Source of the DNA: an uncultured Spirochaetota bacterium | GTDB lineage: Bacteria > Spirochaetota > Spirochaetia > JAFGXN01 | DNA length: 64,000 nucleotides | Direction: 5' to 3' | Assembly (NCBI GenBank): GCA_944388995.1 | Contig: CALXKN010000001.1 | Location: 248,001-312,000 of the forward strand | Part shown: positions 43,155-51,833 of the stretch, one piece after another | Layout: each line of letters starts with the position of its first letter | Numbering within the stretch: position 1 is the first letter of the stretch | Notes under the pieces: generated by a model | What the model was told of the DNA's origin: nothing | Seen by the model: only the letters and a program-made list of their open reading frames with translations | Databases searched by the model: none | Position numbers and translations under genes: made by a program

Positions 43155-43720
43155 TGACACACCTCCGATGCGTTTTTCAGCGACAGCCGCAGAATTTCCA
43201 ACCGGGAGCGGCTGCTTCCGCCGCCGCAGCGGATAAACAGCGGCGGACGCTCATCGGTCGGCACAATTTCGCTTTCCTCAAAAACGGTATGAAACAGCGA
43301 TTCCGCCGGATATTCGTCGCCGACGACATAACTTAAAATCCGATCGCCGACCGAAAACGATTTTTCGCTGTTGACGCAAATGTAGGCGAACAGATCCTCT
43401 TTTGTCTCGGCATGAAACACCACGGAAACAAATTTGCAGTAACCGGTCGTTGACGTGATAAAGGAAACCGTCACATAAAGCGGCAGACGAACCGTCTGCT
43501 TTCGTTCAATTGTCAGCCGCCCTTCGTAACGGGAAGCTTTCACTTCTTCGATATTGTCCGCCCGACGGTCCGTCCTTGTATACAAATCAGCCGTCATGTC
43601 CGAATCCGACACATTTGTCAGCTCGACCATAAAAAACCGGTCCCCCGAGCGCACATAGTCCGGCTCACAGGCTGCTAAAAGAACGAAACAAAACAATGCA
43701 GGGAAAAAGACTGGTTTCAT
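43151..43720 (-). CDS. Lipoprotein between two protease genes
   Basis: 189 aa. Lipobox LLAAC after MKPVFFPALFCFV. The mature sequence (EPDYVRSGDRFFMVELTNVSDSDMTADLY ... RLTIERKQTVRLPLYVTVSFITSTTGY) is predicted all-beta, with no recognised domain. It starts 1 nt after the astacin stop (TAATATG) and overlaps the C11 gene by ATGA, so the three are made together. It could be an inhibitor, chaperone or partner of the proteases, which is inference from position only. Confidence 0.72.
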   Translation of the reverse strand: MKPVFFPALFCFVLLAACEPDYVRSGDRFFMVELTNVSDSDMTADLYTRTDRRADNIEEVKASRYEGRLTIERKQTVRLPLYVTVSFITSTTGYCKFVSVVFHAETKEDLFAYICVNSEKSFSVGDRILSYVVGDEYPAESLFHTVFEESEIVPTDERPPLFIRCGGGSSRSRLEILRLSLKNASEVCQ

Positions 43721-43721
43721 A

Positions 43722-46628
43722 TTATTCTCCTGTATAAAAAACCGGAATTTCGGTTATCGGAAATTTGTTCGATCGATAGTCTTCTCCGGCAATTCCGTAT
43801 TCAAAAAATGAAAGCCGAATATTATCGTCAGGATCACTTCCCGGACGATCTGCATTCCATGGTGCTGTAAATTCTATATTTTGTTTTCGAAGCCCTTTAT
43901 TACCACCCGAATAACCTTTTAAATATTCAGCTGTTTTTTTACTGTGGATAAAAGCTAACGAATATTGCCAGTTAGCCATTTTTTCACTTTTTTCTATTAT
44001 TGCTGACAGAACATGATTCTTCCCTTTTAAAAAATACAGTTTTCCGCCGACAAATGCAACACCATTACGATTATTTGCGCGTAGGGAAAAACTGTAATAA
44101 TTATTCCCATTTAATGGGGCAACCGTTACCCATCCTTGAATCCTGTCATATCCGGAGGGGAAATAATCGATATAGAAAGAATCATTGTTTTCAATATTCT
44201 CATATTGATAAGAAAATCCTCCTCTGAATTTCACTTCATTGACAGGTTTTGGAGATTGATCATAATTAACCAAATCTCTGCAAATTTTGGGTACAAACCC
44301 TGTTACTTCCGGAATTTCAAACTGAAACTGACCGCCTTTTTCTACACGAAAAGAAGTTGTGTTTGTGTACTTCTTGCCGTCTGCAATAAAGCATCCCGAA
44401 CGGTCCAAATTAACCGTCAATGTAACCATTGGAATGTATTCAATATTAAATTGATAGATAAAATACATTTCCCCTTTACTGACTTTGATAAACAATGGAT
44501 TACTTCCTTCCACCAATCCCAATTTGAGCTCATTTTCATATTGATCGGTAATCATATTTCTATCCAATCCGTAAAAAACCGTCTGATCTGGTTTAGAAAA
44601 AACAGATATGTATATTTCGTCATTTTGAATTTCATCTTCATTAAAACGAAGATGATTAATTCCCGACAAATCCTTTGCAGCAATATTCAGCAATATATCA
44701 TTTTCTGTATTTTTAAACTCAAATCTCTCAGGAAAAAGAGAACTGTCAATTTTGTAAAAATTCAACTCGTAGATTTTTTCAAGTTGTTTGGCTTTTTTTA
44801 ATGTTACTTTAATATACTTACGTGTCAAAATATTGTTATTAAACCCCGTAATAAAATCGGGAAGAGTTTCAAAATTGATCCCGTCATGAGAAAATGTTAT
44901 TTCCTGTACTGACGGGTCATCAACCACAGCTTTTAAATCAATTTTATCTCCGGAAAATCCGCTAATTTGAATGATATTTTCTATCGGATAATCTTTTGAA
45001 CATAAAATTTGTCCGGTCTGACTATCTGTCAAAGTTATATTTTTTATTATGGGATGATACATATTAACAGTAAATAAATATTTTTCCGGTTTGCTTTTAT
45101 CTTCCGGAACAGACTCAATATGAAATGAATTTTTTCCATAATGCAAAGGAATTTGAATCGAATCTTCAAAAGGATATTGATCTCCATCTGTTCCAAAACC
45201 GTATTTGACTGTTTGTCCGTAAAATTTTTTTATTCGAATCAAACAATATTCCTCATAAGAAAAAATATCTTTTGTCAGAATCGGACTGGTCAGTATTTTT
45301 TCTTGTAGTGTATCTTTTTCTTTTGTATAGACATATGAATAATAATTTTTCCCATAAAAATTAATAATTCTTAATCGCCCATTCGAGGATTTCCACTGAT
45401 AACCGTACATTTGTGCCAAGAAACGCAAATCCTCATCGGTTGGTTCATCATTACGTATGGATTCACGTCTATCTATTGACTCTTGCGCCAATAAATCATC
45501 TGCCTTGCCGGTTAAATCTTTTCGCAAATAACGTATCGGGTAATGCATAATTGACATATAATCATATTCTTTTGTCATATAAAAATTAAGATGAGAGAAC
45601 TTTCCCATATTGAAAGGAACAAATTTCCAATTAGGACTCTTTTCGATGTAGTCATCCCGATCCGGTCTTTGATGTTCATGAACCAATCCGAGCAAGTGTC
45701 CCGTTTCATGTGCTATCGTACTTATCGATGCATCCTGATAAATATTGACCTTTGAATGAAGCGAATAAGCAATCGGTAAATTATAAGAATAGGATCCTCC
45801 TACTGCCTTTGTAAATAAAGTACCATTAAATCGTCTCCAGGCAAGAGCATATTCTGTTAAATTTTTCCCATCATAAGGACGATACTCGAATTTCAAAAAC
45901 TCTTTTAACGGATCTGACCACAATTTAAGTGCACTGTCAATTTCTTGTTTTATATTATTACAATTCTTCGTTAAAAGAGGACTGATCATATACCGGACAG
46001 ATTTCCCTTTCGGCCACAGTCTGTAAAAAATTCCGTGATGAGCGCCCTTCGACACGACCAAATTCTCCCTTTCACCGGCAAAATATTTGATGATGTCCGC
46101 ATTTTGAGTATCGAATTTATCGATTGTCACTCCTTCCGTGTAAAAGTACCGTTCGTCTTCGGTGACAGACCCTTTAAACGAATCATCCAAAAGAAAACCG
46201 TTGTAACGGGGAATGCCCGCTTCGGTTTCTTCCATATATGCTTCCAACTCGCTGATGTAACGCTGCTCGGCTTCCGGGGAAACAAACTCCAATTTCCAGT
46301 CCCATCCGGTTTCAAAGCAGGCCGGACTCAAAAAGAATTGACGAAAACATTCAAGCAACGTGCACGTACTGCAGCCGTTATTATACACCGTGATCACTTT
46401 GACCTCTCCGTCCGTATAATAACGGTTAAGATGAAGATCAACCCATTCCGATTTTCTTTTGAAAAACCAGTCATCGATTTCCGCCAGTTTCAAATCAATC
46501 TGCTTTTCCTTTTCACTGCGCTGCTCGGGCAGAAACGAAGTCTGCGTTTTGTCGGGTTGATCAAAATAAGGCTGCTGACAGGCAAAGATCAAACATAAAA
46601 ACAAAAGAAAATAACTCCCGATTTTCAT
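43722..46628 (-). CDS. Astacin-like (M12A) zinc metallopeptidase lipoprotein
   Basis: 968 aa. Lipobox LIFAC (Cys17). A ~200-residue N-terminal part precedes the protease domain (~205-410). This has the full astacin zinc motif, HETGHLLGLVHEHQRPDRD with His307, Glu308, His311 and His317, and the Met-turn SIMHYP (Met359, Tyr361). The C-terminal ~550 residues are beta-sandwich-like tandem units (HYGKNSFHIESVP, EGSNPLFIKVSKGEMYFIYQF, TLTVNLDRSGCFIADGKKY), probably adhesive or structural. AAGGAGG precedes the ATG, with a strong TTGACA/TATAAT promoter upstream. The gene is clearly AT-rich compared with its neighbours, suggesting acquisition. First gene of the protease-lipoprotein operon. Confidence 0.9.
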   Translation of the reverse strand: MKIGSYFLLFLCLIFACQQPYFDQPDKTQTSFLPEQRSEKEKQIDLKLAEIDDWFFKRKSEWVDLHLNRYYTDGEVKVITVYNNGCSTCTLLECFRQFFLSPACFETGWDWKLEFVSPEAEQRYISELEAYMEETEAGIPRYNGFLLDDSFKGSVTEDERYFYTEGVTIDKFDTQNADIIKYFAGERENLVVSKGAHHGIFYRLWPKGKSVRYMISPLLTKNCNNIKQEIDSALKLWSDPLKEFLKFEYRPYDGKNLTEYALAWRRFNGTLFTKAVGGSYSYNLPIAYSLHSKVNIYQDASISTIAHETGHLLGLVHEHQRPDRDDYIEKSPNWKFVPFNMGKFSHLNFYMTKEYDYMSIMHYPIRYLRKDLTGKADDLLAQESIDRRESIRNDEPTDEDLRFLAQMYGYQWKSSNGRLRIINFYGKNYYSYVYTKEKDTLQEKILTSPILTKDIFSYEEYCLIRIKKFYGQTVKYGFGTDGDQYPFEDSIQIPLHYGKNSFHIESVPEDKSKPEKYLFTVNMYHPIIKNITLTDSQTGQILCSKDYPIENIIQISGFSGDKIDLKAVVDDPSVQEITFSHDGINFETLPDFITGFNNNILTRKYIKVTLKKAKQLEKIYELNFYKIDSSLFPERFEFKNTENDILLNIAAKDLSGINHLRFNEDEIQNDEIYISVFSKPDQTVFYGLDRNMITDQYENELKLGLVEGSNPLFIKVSKGEMYFIYQFNIEYIPMVTLTVNLDRSGCFIADGKKYTNTTSFRVEKGGQFQFEIPEVTGFVPKICRDLVNYDQSPKPVNEVKFRGGFSYQYENIENNDSFYIDYFPSGYDRIQGWVTVAPLNGNNYYSFSLRANNRNGVAFVGGKLYFLKGKNHVLSAIIEKSEKMANWQYSLAFIHSKKTAEYLKGYSGGNKGLRKQNIEFTAPWNADRPGSDPDDNIRLSFFEYGIAGEDYRSNKFPITEIPVFYTGE

Positions 46629-46651
46629 GATTTCCTCCTTGTTTGCGAATC

Positions 46652-46681
46652 ATTATACCACGCTATTTTCCGAACTGTCAA
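46652..46681 (-). promoter_or_regulatory. Promoter of the astacin/C11 operon
   Basis: Minus-strand TTGACA (46681-46676), 18-bp spacer, TATAAT (46657-46652), both perfect hexamers, followed by AAGGAGG and ATG 46628. Confidence 0.75.
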
Positions 46682-46702
46682 ATTTTTTTCACATAACCGG
46701 AC

Positions 46703-46731
46703 TTGCCGATAGAGCCGGAATTGATTATATT
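46703..46731 (+). promoter_or_regulatory. Intact promoter in front of the htpG relic
   Basis: TTGCCG (46703-46708), 17-bp spacer, TATATT (46726-46731). AAGGAG follows at 46737. It is divergent from the protease operon promoter. Confidence 0.55.
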
Positions 46732-46748
46732 GATTCAAGGAGAAAATT

Positions 46749-46863
46749 CTGTCCAAAACATTTAAAACCGAAGTTTCGCAACTGCTGAATCTGCTGATTC
46801 ACTCGCTCTGCTCCCATAAAGAAATTTTTCTGAGGGAACTGATTTCCAATGCTTCCGACACCC
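46749..46863 (+). pseudogene. htpG: 5' relic of htpG (Hsp90)
   Basis: Too short for a normal gene, but translating from 46752 gives [20 protein letters not shown] followed by [16 protein letters not shown], the invariant N-terminus of bacterial Hsp90 ([34 protein letters not shown]). The expected start codon reads CTG. After about 37 codons (near 46860) the homology stops abruptly, at the point where ALDKLR should follow, and no other htpG sequence is seen up to 47078. Promoter and Shine-Dalgarno remain. This is a decapitated fragment; a full htpG may exist elsewhere. The remaining 46864-47020 holds nothing I can support. Confidence 0.8.
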
Positions 46864-47021
46864 CTTACCCGCGCATGCGGCAAAGCTGCCTCTTCTTTGA
46901 CTGAATCTTATTCCTTTGAACCGCTTATCTGCGCTTCAATCCAATGCGCCTTCGGCAGACGTCCGCCCCTTTCTTAAATTCCGGAACCGGCAAGGGCTAA
47001 AATCACAACACAAAATTTTTA

Positions 47022-47048
47022 ATGAAAATGCCCCGCAAAAGCGGGGCA
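47022..47048 (-). terminator. Terminator of the 47-kb InlB/Fn3 lipoprotein gene
   Basis: On the minus strand GCCCCGC-TTTT-GCGGGGC followed by ATTTTC, 31 bp after the stop codon. Confidence 0.65.
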
Positions 47049-47078
47049 AGGAAGAAAGAAAAATGAAACTTTTTGTCT

Positions 47079-48905
47079 TTATTGCACTGCGTAGAACGCA
47101 ATCCAATCGATTTTAATGGTATTTTCTTTACTAATACCGGTTTCCTGACCGATGTAAAGATAATACGTGCTCTGACCGATAAGGGTATTGCCGTTACTTT
47201 GCGTGCCTTTTGAAATTCCGTTCACATAACACGTCTTTCCGGAATCCTGAAAGTCGATACCGGAACGCATCCACATTTCCGATTGATGACCTCCGTTTCC
47301 GAGATTATAGGCAACAATTCCCCCGCCGATTCTGAAGTAAAGCGTACCGAGGGAAGCGCCTGAGGTGGCATTCGTATAAAGGAATTGATCTTTCCAGCCG
47401 CGCTGGTCGTTTTCATTGCCGATTCCCAATCCGATGCTGCCGGCCGGCTGCGTAGAGCTGTCGGAAGTGATGTATTGGAATTTGACTTCGGCGTAAACGA
47501 CAGACGAATCTGACCCGCCAATCTCCAGCGGATACTGAAAATCTTTAGAAGAGGGATTTGCCGTTGTTCGGAACGAAAAGTAACCGTCTTCGGAATAATC
47601 CGGCGTAATCGGTGTTCCTTCACTTTCATTATTGTTAGTGTTTTTGTTGCCGTCCATTGCGTCTAAAAATTCCTTGTCGAAGTCAAACCCTTTCACCAGC
47701 GTCAGCGTTTTGCCGCCGCGGGTAATGGTCGTCGGGATGTTGGGCAGCGCGGCTTCAACCGTTGCGCCGGCGGAAGTTTCTCCGTCAACAACGGCGCACA
47801 CCGTAAACGTATAAGTGCTGCCGTTCTGCAGACCGGTTACGGTCGCTTTTGTTCCCTCAATATTGATGGCAGTAACGGATTCGTCGGCGCATGTCACCGT
47901 ATATGTTGCATTTTCAGTACCGGAGGGCGCCGTCCATGTCAGAACCGCATTTTCATCGCCCGCGGCTGCCTGCAAATCCGTCACCTGCGGCACTCTGCCG
48001 TAAGAAACCGCCACCGTTCCGTAAGTCAGGGTTTTTTCCGCATAACCGTCGGCACTCAAAACCGCTTCAACCGAAACGTAAACGCCTTCTTTCAGAGTTT
48101 CGCCGTCGGCGGCAACGGTCAGCTTATCCGCACCGACGCTTGCCGTCAAAGTCAACGCAGGCGTTCCGGCTTCTTCAGCATAAAGCTTAACGGTTGCGCT
48201 TGTATTTCCCGGTACGGAAAAGCTGTTGTTTGCCGTAAACGTCAGCGTCAGACCGGCCGTTTCGTCAAAAGAGACAGTGCCGGCTGTCAAATCAAATTCC
48301 TTTTGTTCGGGTTCCGGTTCGGGCGTCACAGTACCGCTGCCGTCGTCTTTCGGCGTCTGCATAACGGAAACCGGTTTGCTTGAGGCCGTTGTATTGTACA
48401 GCGTCACATAAAAAGTATACGTCGTCCCGTTTGTCAGACCGGTAACGGTATATTCGCTTGGAGCCTCGGCGTAGGAAAATTCAACCGGATCCAAACCTTC
48501 GCAGGTAATGACCAAGCGGTCCCACACGTCAAACCCGTTGTTTTCCCAGCGAAGCGTCACGCTGCCGTTGCCGGCGTCCGCCTGTAAGCCTTGAACTCCG
48601 GAGGGAGCATTCGGAATCCACTTCGCATACAACTTCAAGTCAGCCGTCAGCGTCACCTCGTCGCCTTCAGCGTACCCGGTTCCCGAACCGTCGGCCTTGG
48701 TATTCCAACCGGCAAAGGTAAAGCCCGGACGATCAAGAACGACGCCGCTTGAAAGCTCGGCCGCCGCGCCGCCGTCAACAGTCTGCTCAACCGCCTTTCC
48801 GTCGGCGCCGTTGGGATCAAACGTAATTTTGAACTGCTGCGGTACCTCTTCGCACGCAAAAAGAGCACCGAGAATCAACATAACCGTCAACATTTTCCAT
48901 TTCAT
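47079..48905 (-). CDS. Surface lipoprotein with InlB B-repeat, fibronectin type III domains and C-terminal lectin-like domain
   Basis: 608 aa. Lipobox LFAC at the end of MKWKMLTVMLILGALFAC. An InlB B-repeat/Flg_new unit follows (~25-95: FKITFDPNGADGKAVEQTV, FTFAGWNTKADGSGTGY, LKLYAKW), then a Fn3 domain (~105-185), a ~100-residue module FDLTAGTVSFDETAGLTLTF ... KTLTYGTVAVSYG shared with the next gene, a second Fn3 (VPQVTDLQAAAGDENAVLTW), and a C-terminal ~210-residue beta domain resembling LamG/concanavalin-type lectins (FDFDKEFLDAMDGNKNT ... IKIDWIAFYAVQ). AGGGGG precedes the ATG. Probably exposed on the outer membrane; the ligand is unknown. Confidence 0.82.
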   Translation of the reverse strand: MKWKMLTVMLILGALFACEEVPQQFKITFDPNGADGKAVEQTVDGGAAAELSSGVVLDRPGFTFAGWNTKADGSGTGYAEGDEVTLTADLKLYAKWIPNAPSGVQGLQADAGNGSVTLRWENNGFDVWDRLVITCEGLDPVEFSYAEAPSEYTVTGLTNGTTYTFYVTLYNTTASSKPVSVMQTPKDDGSGTVTPEPEPEQKEFDLTAGTVSFDETAGLTLTFTANNSFSVPGNTSATVKLYAEEAGTPALTLTASVGADKLTVAADGETLKEGVYVSVEAVLSADGYAEKTLTYGTVAVSYGRVPQVTDLQAAAGDENAVLTWTAPSGTENATYTVTCADESVTAINIEGTKATVTGLQNGSTYTFTVCAVVDGETSAGATVEAALPNIPTTITRGGKTLTLVKGFDFDKEFLDAMDGNKNTNNNESEGTPITPDYSEDGYFSFRTTANPSSKDFQYPLEIGGSDSSVVYAEVKFQYITSDSSTQPAGSIGLGIGNENDQRGWKDQFLYTNATSGASLGTLYFRIGGGIVAYNLGNGGHQSEMWMRSGIDFQDSGKTCYVNGISKGTQSNGNTLIGQSTYYLYIGQETGISKENTIKIDWIAFYAVQ

Positions 48906-49062
48906 AAAAACCCCCTGTATAAAATTCTTTTTCTTATTCGTATCTTCCCTTCGAAAGATTTAATTTTAATTATTACATTTTTTATTCAAATAAAAAATAA
49001 TTCTTTAACCAATTTATCATACCCTGCTTTCTGTCCGTCTGCAACTTTTTTTATTTTTTACA

Positions 49063-49098
49063 GAAAAAAGCGGCCCGCCCGCCAAAGGGCGGACCGCA
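49063..49098 (-). terminator. Terminator of the 49-kb lipoprotein gene
   Basis: On the minus strand GCGGTCCGCC-CTTT-GGCGGGCGGGCCGC followed by TTTTTTC, 12 bp after the stop codon. Confidence 0.85.
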
Positions 49099-49109
49099 GA
49101 GGAGAAAAT

Positions 49110-51014
49110 TTATTCGGCTTCGATGTAAAAATTGACGGTGCGAACCGTAGCGCTTCCGTTTGATCCGCCGCTGAATTCCAACTTAAGAGGAGACAGATCA
49201 TCTAACTTGGTCGTTGTTCCTTCAGGTAATGTAAAATGATGAACATCTCCGTTGTTGACCCGCGCCGACCGCTCGCTTCCATTATCGTAAACATAACTCT
49301 TTGTAAAATTCGTTGGAGTAACCTGTGACGAATTATTCCAATATGTTCCTTCTGCTCCGGGATTCCAAGAATTCAGTAACCAAAACGACTGCTTATCGGT
49401 TTTAGCCGCAGCAGAGTGAATATTAAAGAAAGTAAATCCGTAACTTTGTCCGCTATGTACGATAACATTCGGAGTTGCGCTATTTTGCGAAACTTTCCAA
49501 TCCACCATCATTAATGTAAATCCGTCAACCGACGCAAACTCCCAAAGACGATCAAGGTCATACATAGAAAAGTAGCTCCCGTCTCCATTTGTACCCGCAG
49601 AATGGCTCGTCCCCCCAGTCGCTCCGGCATGCCACCCTTCGCTATTTTTATCACGGTAAAAAATCTTTGCTTCGCCCGGCTCGTGATTATTTCTGAAATC
49701 AAACCCTTGCACCAATTTAAACACCTTGCTGTCGTAACGCACATGAGTGGAAGACGGACAAACATTGTCGCGCTGGACACTTGCTGTTGTTGTTCCGATA
49801 TCAATGCCACTTCCTAAATCTTTTCCGTAAGTAAAGAGCAACGTCTTTGTTCCTTCCGTGTCGACATCGGGAACAGTAATTGTCCATGTATTGTCGTCTC
49901 CTTTACTCACAGTTCCTTTTTTGTCATCGATGGAGACCCCTTTCAGAACAATCGCTTCGTTTTCGGGAAGGGTTGTAAAGGTCACCTCAACGGACTCCCC
50001 GCCGACAATCAACCCGTCCGGACCTACTTGCGTAACCGTCACCACCGGCAGAATATCGATGAGAACGTCGGTGTATGTAAGTGTCAGATCAAAATAGTCG
50101 TCCGCCGAGAAGGTTACGTCAATGTCGGGAGTGCCTTCATGCGCCGTCAGCAGGTTGCTCGAAATCCTCACCTCGTTTCCGGCCTTGCCGATCCCACTGC
50201 CCGTTACCGGAACGCTCTCGCCGCCGTCTTTTTTAACCGCTACCGAAAGCCGGACATTGGAAGGCATCTGAAAACCGTCTCCCAATGTAAACGGCAGCTT
50301 CAGCACATCCTGTTTAAAGTCGGGCGTTCCCGCTGTCAAATCAAATTTTTTCGTCGGCTCCGGTTTGTCCTCTTCCCCCGGATCAACAACAGAGGGGTCG
50401 TCCTCCGCTTCCTGAATTGAAGGCGTCGCCGTCACGGCGGCGGCCTGACTCTCCTTTCCGTCTGTCATTGTTATCACGGAAAAGGTGTACTCAATTTCGT
50501 TTTCAAGGTTGTTAAATGTATAAGTGCTTACCGCCGGAATGAGCGTTACCGGCTGCGAATATTTTTCGTCGCGGCTGTAACTCACTTTTACGCCTTCGGC
50601 GCCGTCCGGAAGCGCCCATGTCAGAACGACGCTGCGATCAGCCGGAGCGGCTGCCAGATCGGAAACCGAGGCCGGCTCCCACTGAGCGTAAAGCGTCCTT
50701 ACTCCCTCCCCCATATCATTTTCATATTTAAAGACGGCGCCGTCTTCAAAGGCATAACCCGAACCGTCCGGCTCCGTGTTCCAGCTTGTAAAGACCCAGC
50801 CCGAGCAGGTAAACCGATTCGGAGTCAGTTTAAAATTTTCGAGATCGGACATATCCGAGCTCCAGAGCTGATCCGCCATCTCGCCGCTGCCGCCGTTTGC
50901 ATCATATCTAAAGATAATCTGAATCGGGTCGGTGATAGGAGGCGGACACCCGATCAAAAACAAAAGGGAAACGACCGCTGTCAGACAAACCGATAAAACA
51001 ACATTCTTTCTCAT
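49110..51014 (-). CDS. Surface lipoprotein, paralogue of the InlB/Fn3 lipoprotein downstream
   Basis: 634 aa. Signal peptide MRKNVVLSVCLTAVVSLLFLIGC with lipobox LIGC. It has the same plan as the 47-kb gene: an InlB-type unit (QIIFRYDANGGSGEMADQL ... VFTSWNTEPDGSGYAFEDG, RTLYAQW), an Fn3 domain (ASVSDLAAAPADRSVVLTWALP), a conserved module beginning KKFDLTAGTPDFKQDVLKLPF, an Ig-like segment (VTVTQVGPDGLIVGGESVEVTF), and a C-terminal ~230-residue beta domain (VFKLVQGFDFRNNHEPGEAK ... ATVRTVNFYIEAE). AAAGGAG precedes the ATG. Sequence identity to the paralogue is low outside the shared modules, so the duplication is old. Probably surface exposed. Confidence 0.82.
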   Translation of the reverse strand: MRKNVVLSVCLTAVVSLLFLIGCPPPITDPIQIIFRYDANGGSGEMADQLWSSDMSDLENFKLTPNRFTCSGWVFTSWNTEPDGSGYAFEDGAVFKYENDMGEGVRTLYAQWEPASVSDLAAAPADRSVVLTWALPDGAEGVKVSYSRDEKYSQPVTLIPAVSTYTFNNLENEIEYTFSVITMTDGKESQAAAVTATPSIQEAEDDPSVVDPGEEDKPEPTKKFDLTAGTPDFKQDVLKLPFTLGDGFQMPSNVRLSVAVKKDGGESVPVTGSGIGKAGNEVRISSNLLTAHEGTPDIDVTFSADDYFDLTLTYTDVLIDILPVVTVTQVGPDGLIVGGESVEVTFTTLPENEAIVLKGVSIDDKKGTVSKGDDNTWTITVPDVDTEGTKTLLFTYGKDLGSGIDIGTTTASVQRDNVCPSSTHVRYDSKVFKLVQGFDFRNNHEPGEAKIFYRDKNSEGWHAGATGGTSHSAGTNGDGSYFSMYDLDRLWEFASVDGFTLMMVDWKVSQNSATPNVIVHSGQSYGFTFFNIHSAAAKTDKQSFWLLNSWNPGAEGTYWNNSSQVTPTNFTKSYVYDNGSERSARVNNGDVHHFTLPEGTTTKLDDLSPLKLEFSGGSNGSATVRTVNFYIEAE

Positions 51015-51197
51015 AAAGACTCCTTTTTTAATCCGGCTTTAATCGGTTCCTTCCGTTAAAATTGAACCGATACAAACTTTTTCTCCTCCCGCTTTTTATT
51101 ATCAGGCATGATTTTCCAAAATGCAACCTTTTCTTTAAAAATTTTTATTAAATTTTTATTTTTAAGGCAGAAAATAAATAAAATTCGGTATTCAGGC

Positions 51198-51236
51198 AAA
51201 AAAACGGCGGCGTTCCTTTCGGAACGCCGCCGTTTG
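51198..51236 (-). terminator. Terminator of the small lipoprotein gene
   Basis: On the minus strand CGGCGGCGTTCC-GAAA-GGAACGCCGCCG followed by T7. The 228-bp gap down to the next gene holds nothing else I can support. Confidence 0.88.
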
Positions 51237-51242
51237 AAGCGG

Positions 51243-51701
51243 TTACATGAGCGGTTCAAGGTTTGTTCCGGTCCCATCCGGAGCCGCCGCGTCTGCCGGC
51301 GCCGCAGACGAATTGCCCGCAACCGCCTCTCCGTAAACGGCGTAAACCATCAGAAACGCCAGTCCGACGGAAAACGCATTGTCGGCCGTATCTCCGCCGG
51401 CTGACACCGCAACCGGTTCCCAAATGCCGGATTCGGCATTTTTCGCAAAGGTGAACGTTGTTTCGGCCAAACCGCCGCCGTTCTGCCAATCGAACAACCC
51501 GGTAACTGTTACGGTTTCGGCTCCGGCTTCGTCCGAACCGGCTTTCCACGAGGCGTTCTGCAGCGCCGTGTCAAACACATCGCCCATTGTAACGCCGTTC
51601 TGCGTATCGGGAACCGCCGTCGCCTTCACCTCTTTCACAGCCGCCGCTTCACACCCGATCAGCAGCGCACAGACAGCAATCAACATCGGTATCTTTTTCA
51701 T
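51243..51701 (-). CDS. Small lipoprotein of unknown function
   Basis: 152 aa. Lipobox LLIGC (MKKIPMLIAVCALLIGC). The mature part holds VTVTGLFDWQNGGGLAETTFTF and GIWEPVAVSAGG, a single beta unit, and ends in an Ala/Pro/Gly-rich tail (NSSAAPADAAAPDGTG). No family recognised. GGAGGGAAAG lies directly before the ATG. Same strand and style as the two InlB/Fn3 lipoproteins, separated from them by its own terminator. Confidence 0.72.
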   Translation of the reverse strand: MKKIPMLIAVCALLIGCEAAAVKEVKATAVPDTQNGVTMGDVFDTALQNASWKAGSDEAGAETVTVTGLFDWQNGGGLAETTFTFAKNAESGIWEPVAVSAGGDTADNAFSVGLAFLMVYAVYGEAVAGNSSAAPADAAAPDGTGTNLEPLM

Positions 51702-51833
51702 CTTTCCCTCCGTTTTTTATTATATATAAAACTGCCGGATTGTCAAACCGTTTTTGACGAGGTGATTTTTTTCAGCGGATGTGTTAAAATGAGCCGCGGT
51801 GCCGGAAAACCCGCACAAAACCGGAGGTTTTAT

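Noticed and set aside
46916-47116. 66-codon ORF after the htpG relic
   Set aside because: Not in frame with the relic, no family resemblance, and it runs through the terminator of the convergent lipoprotein gene.
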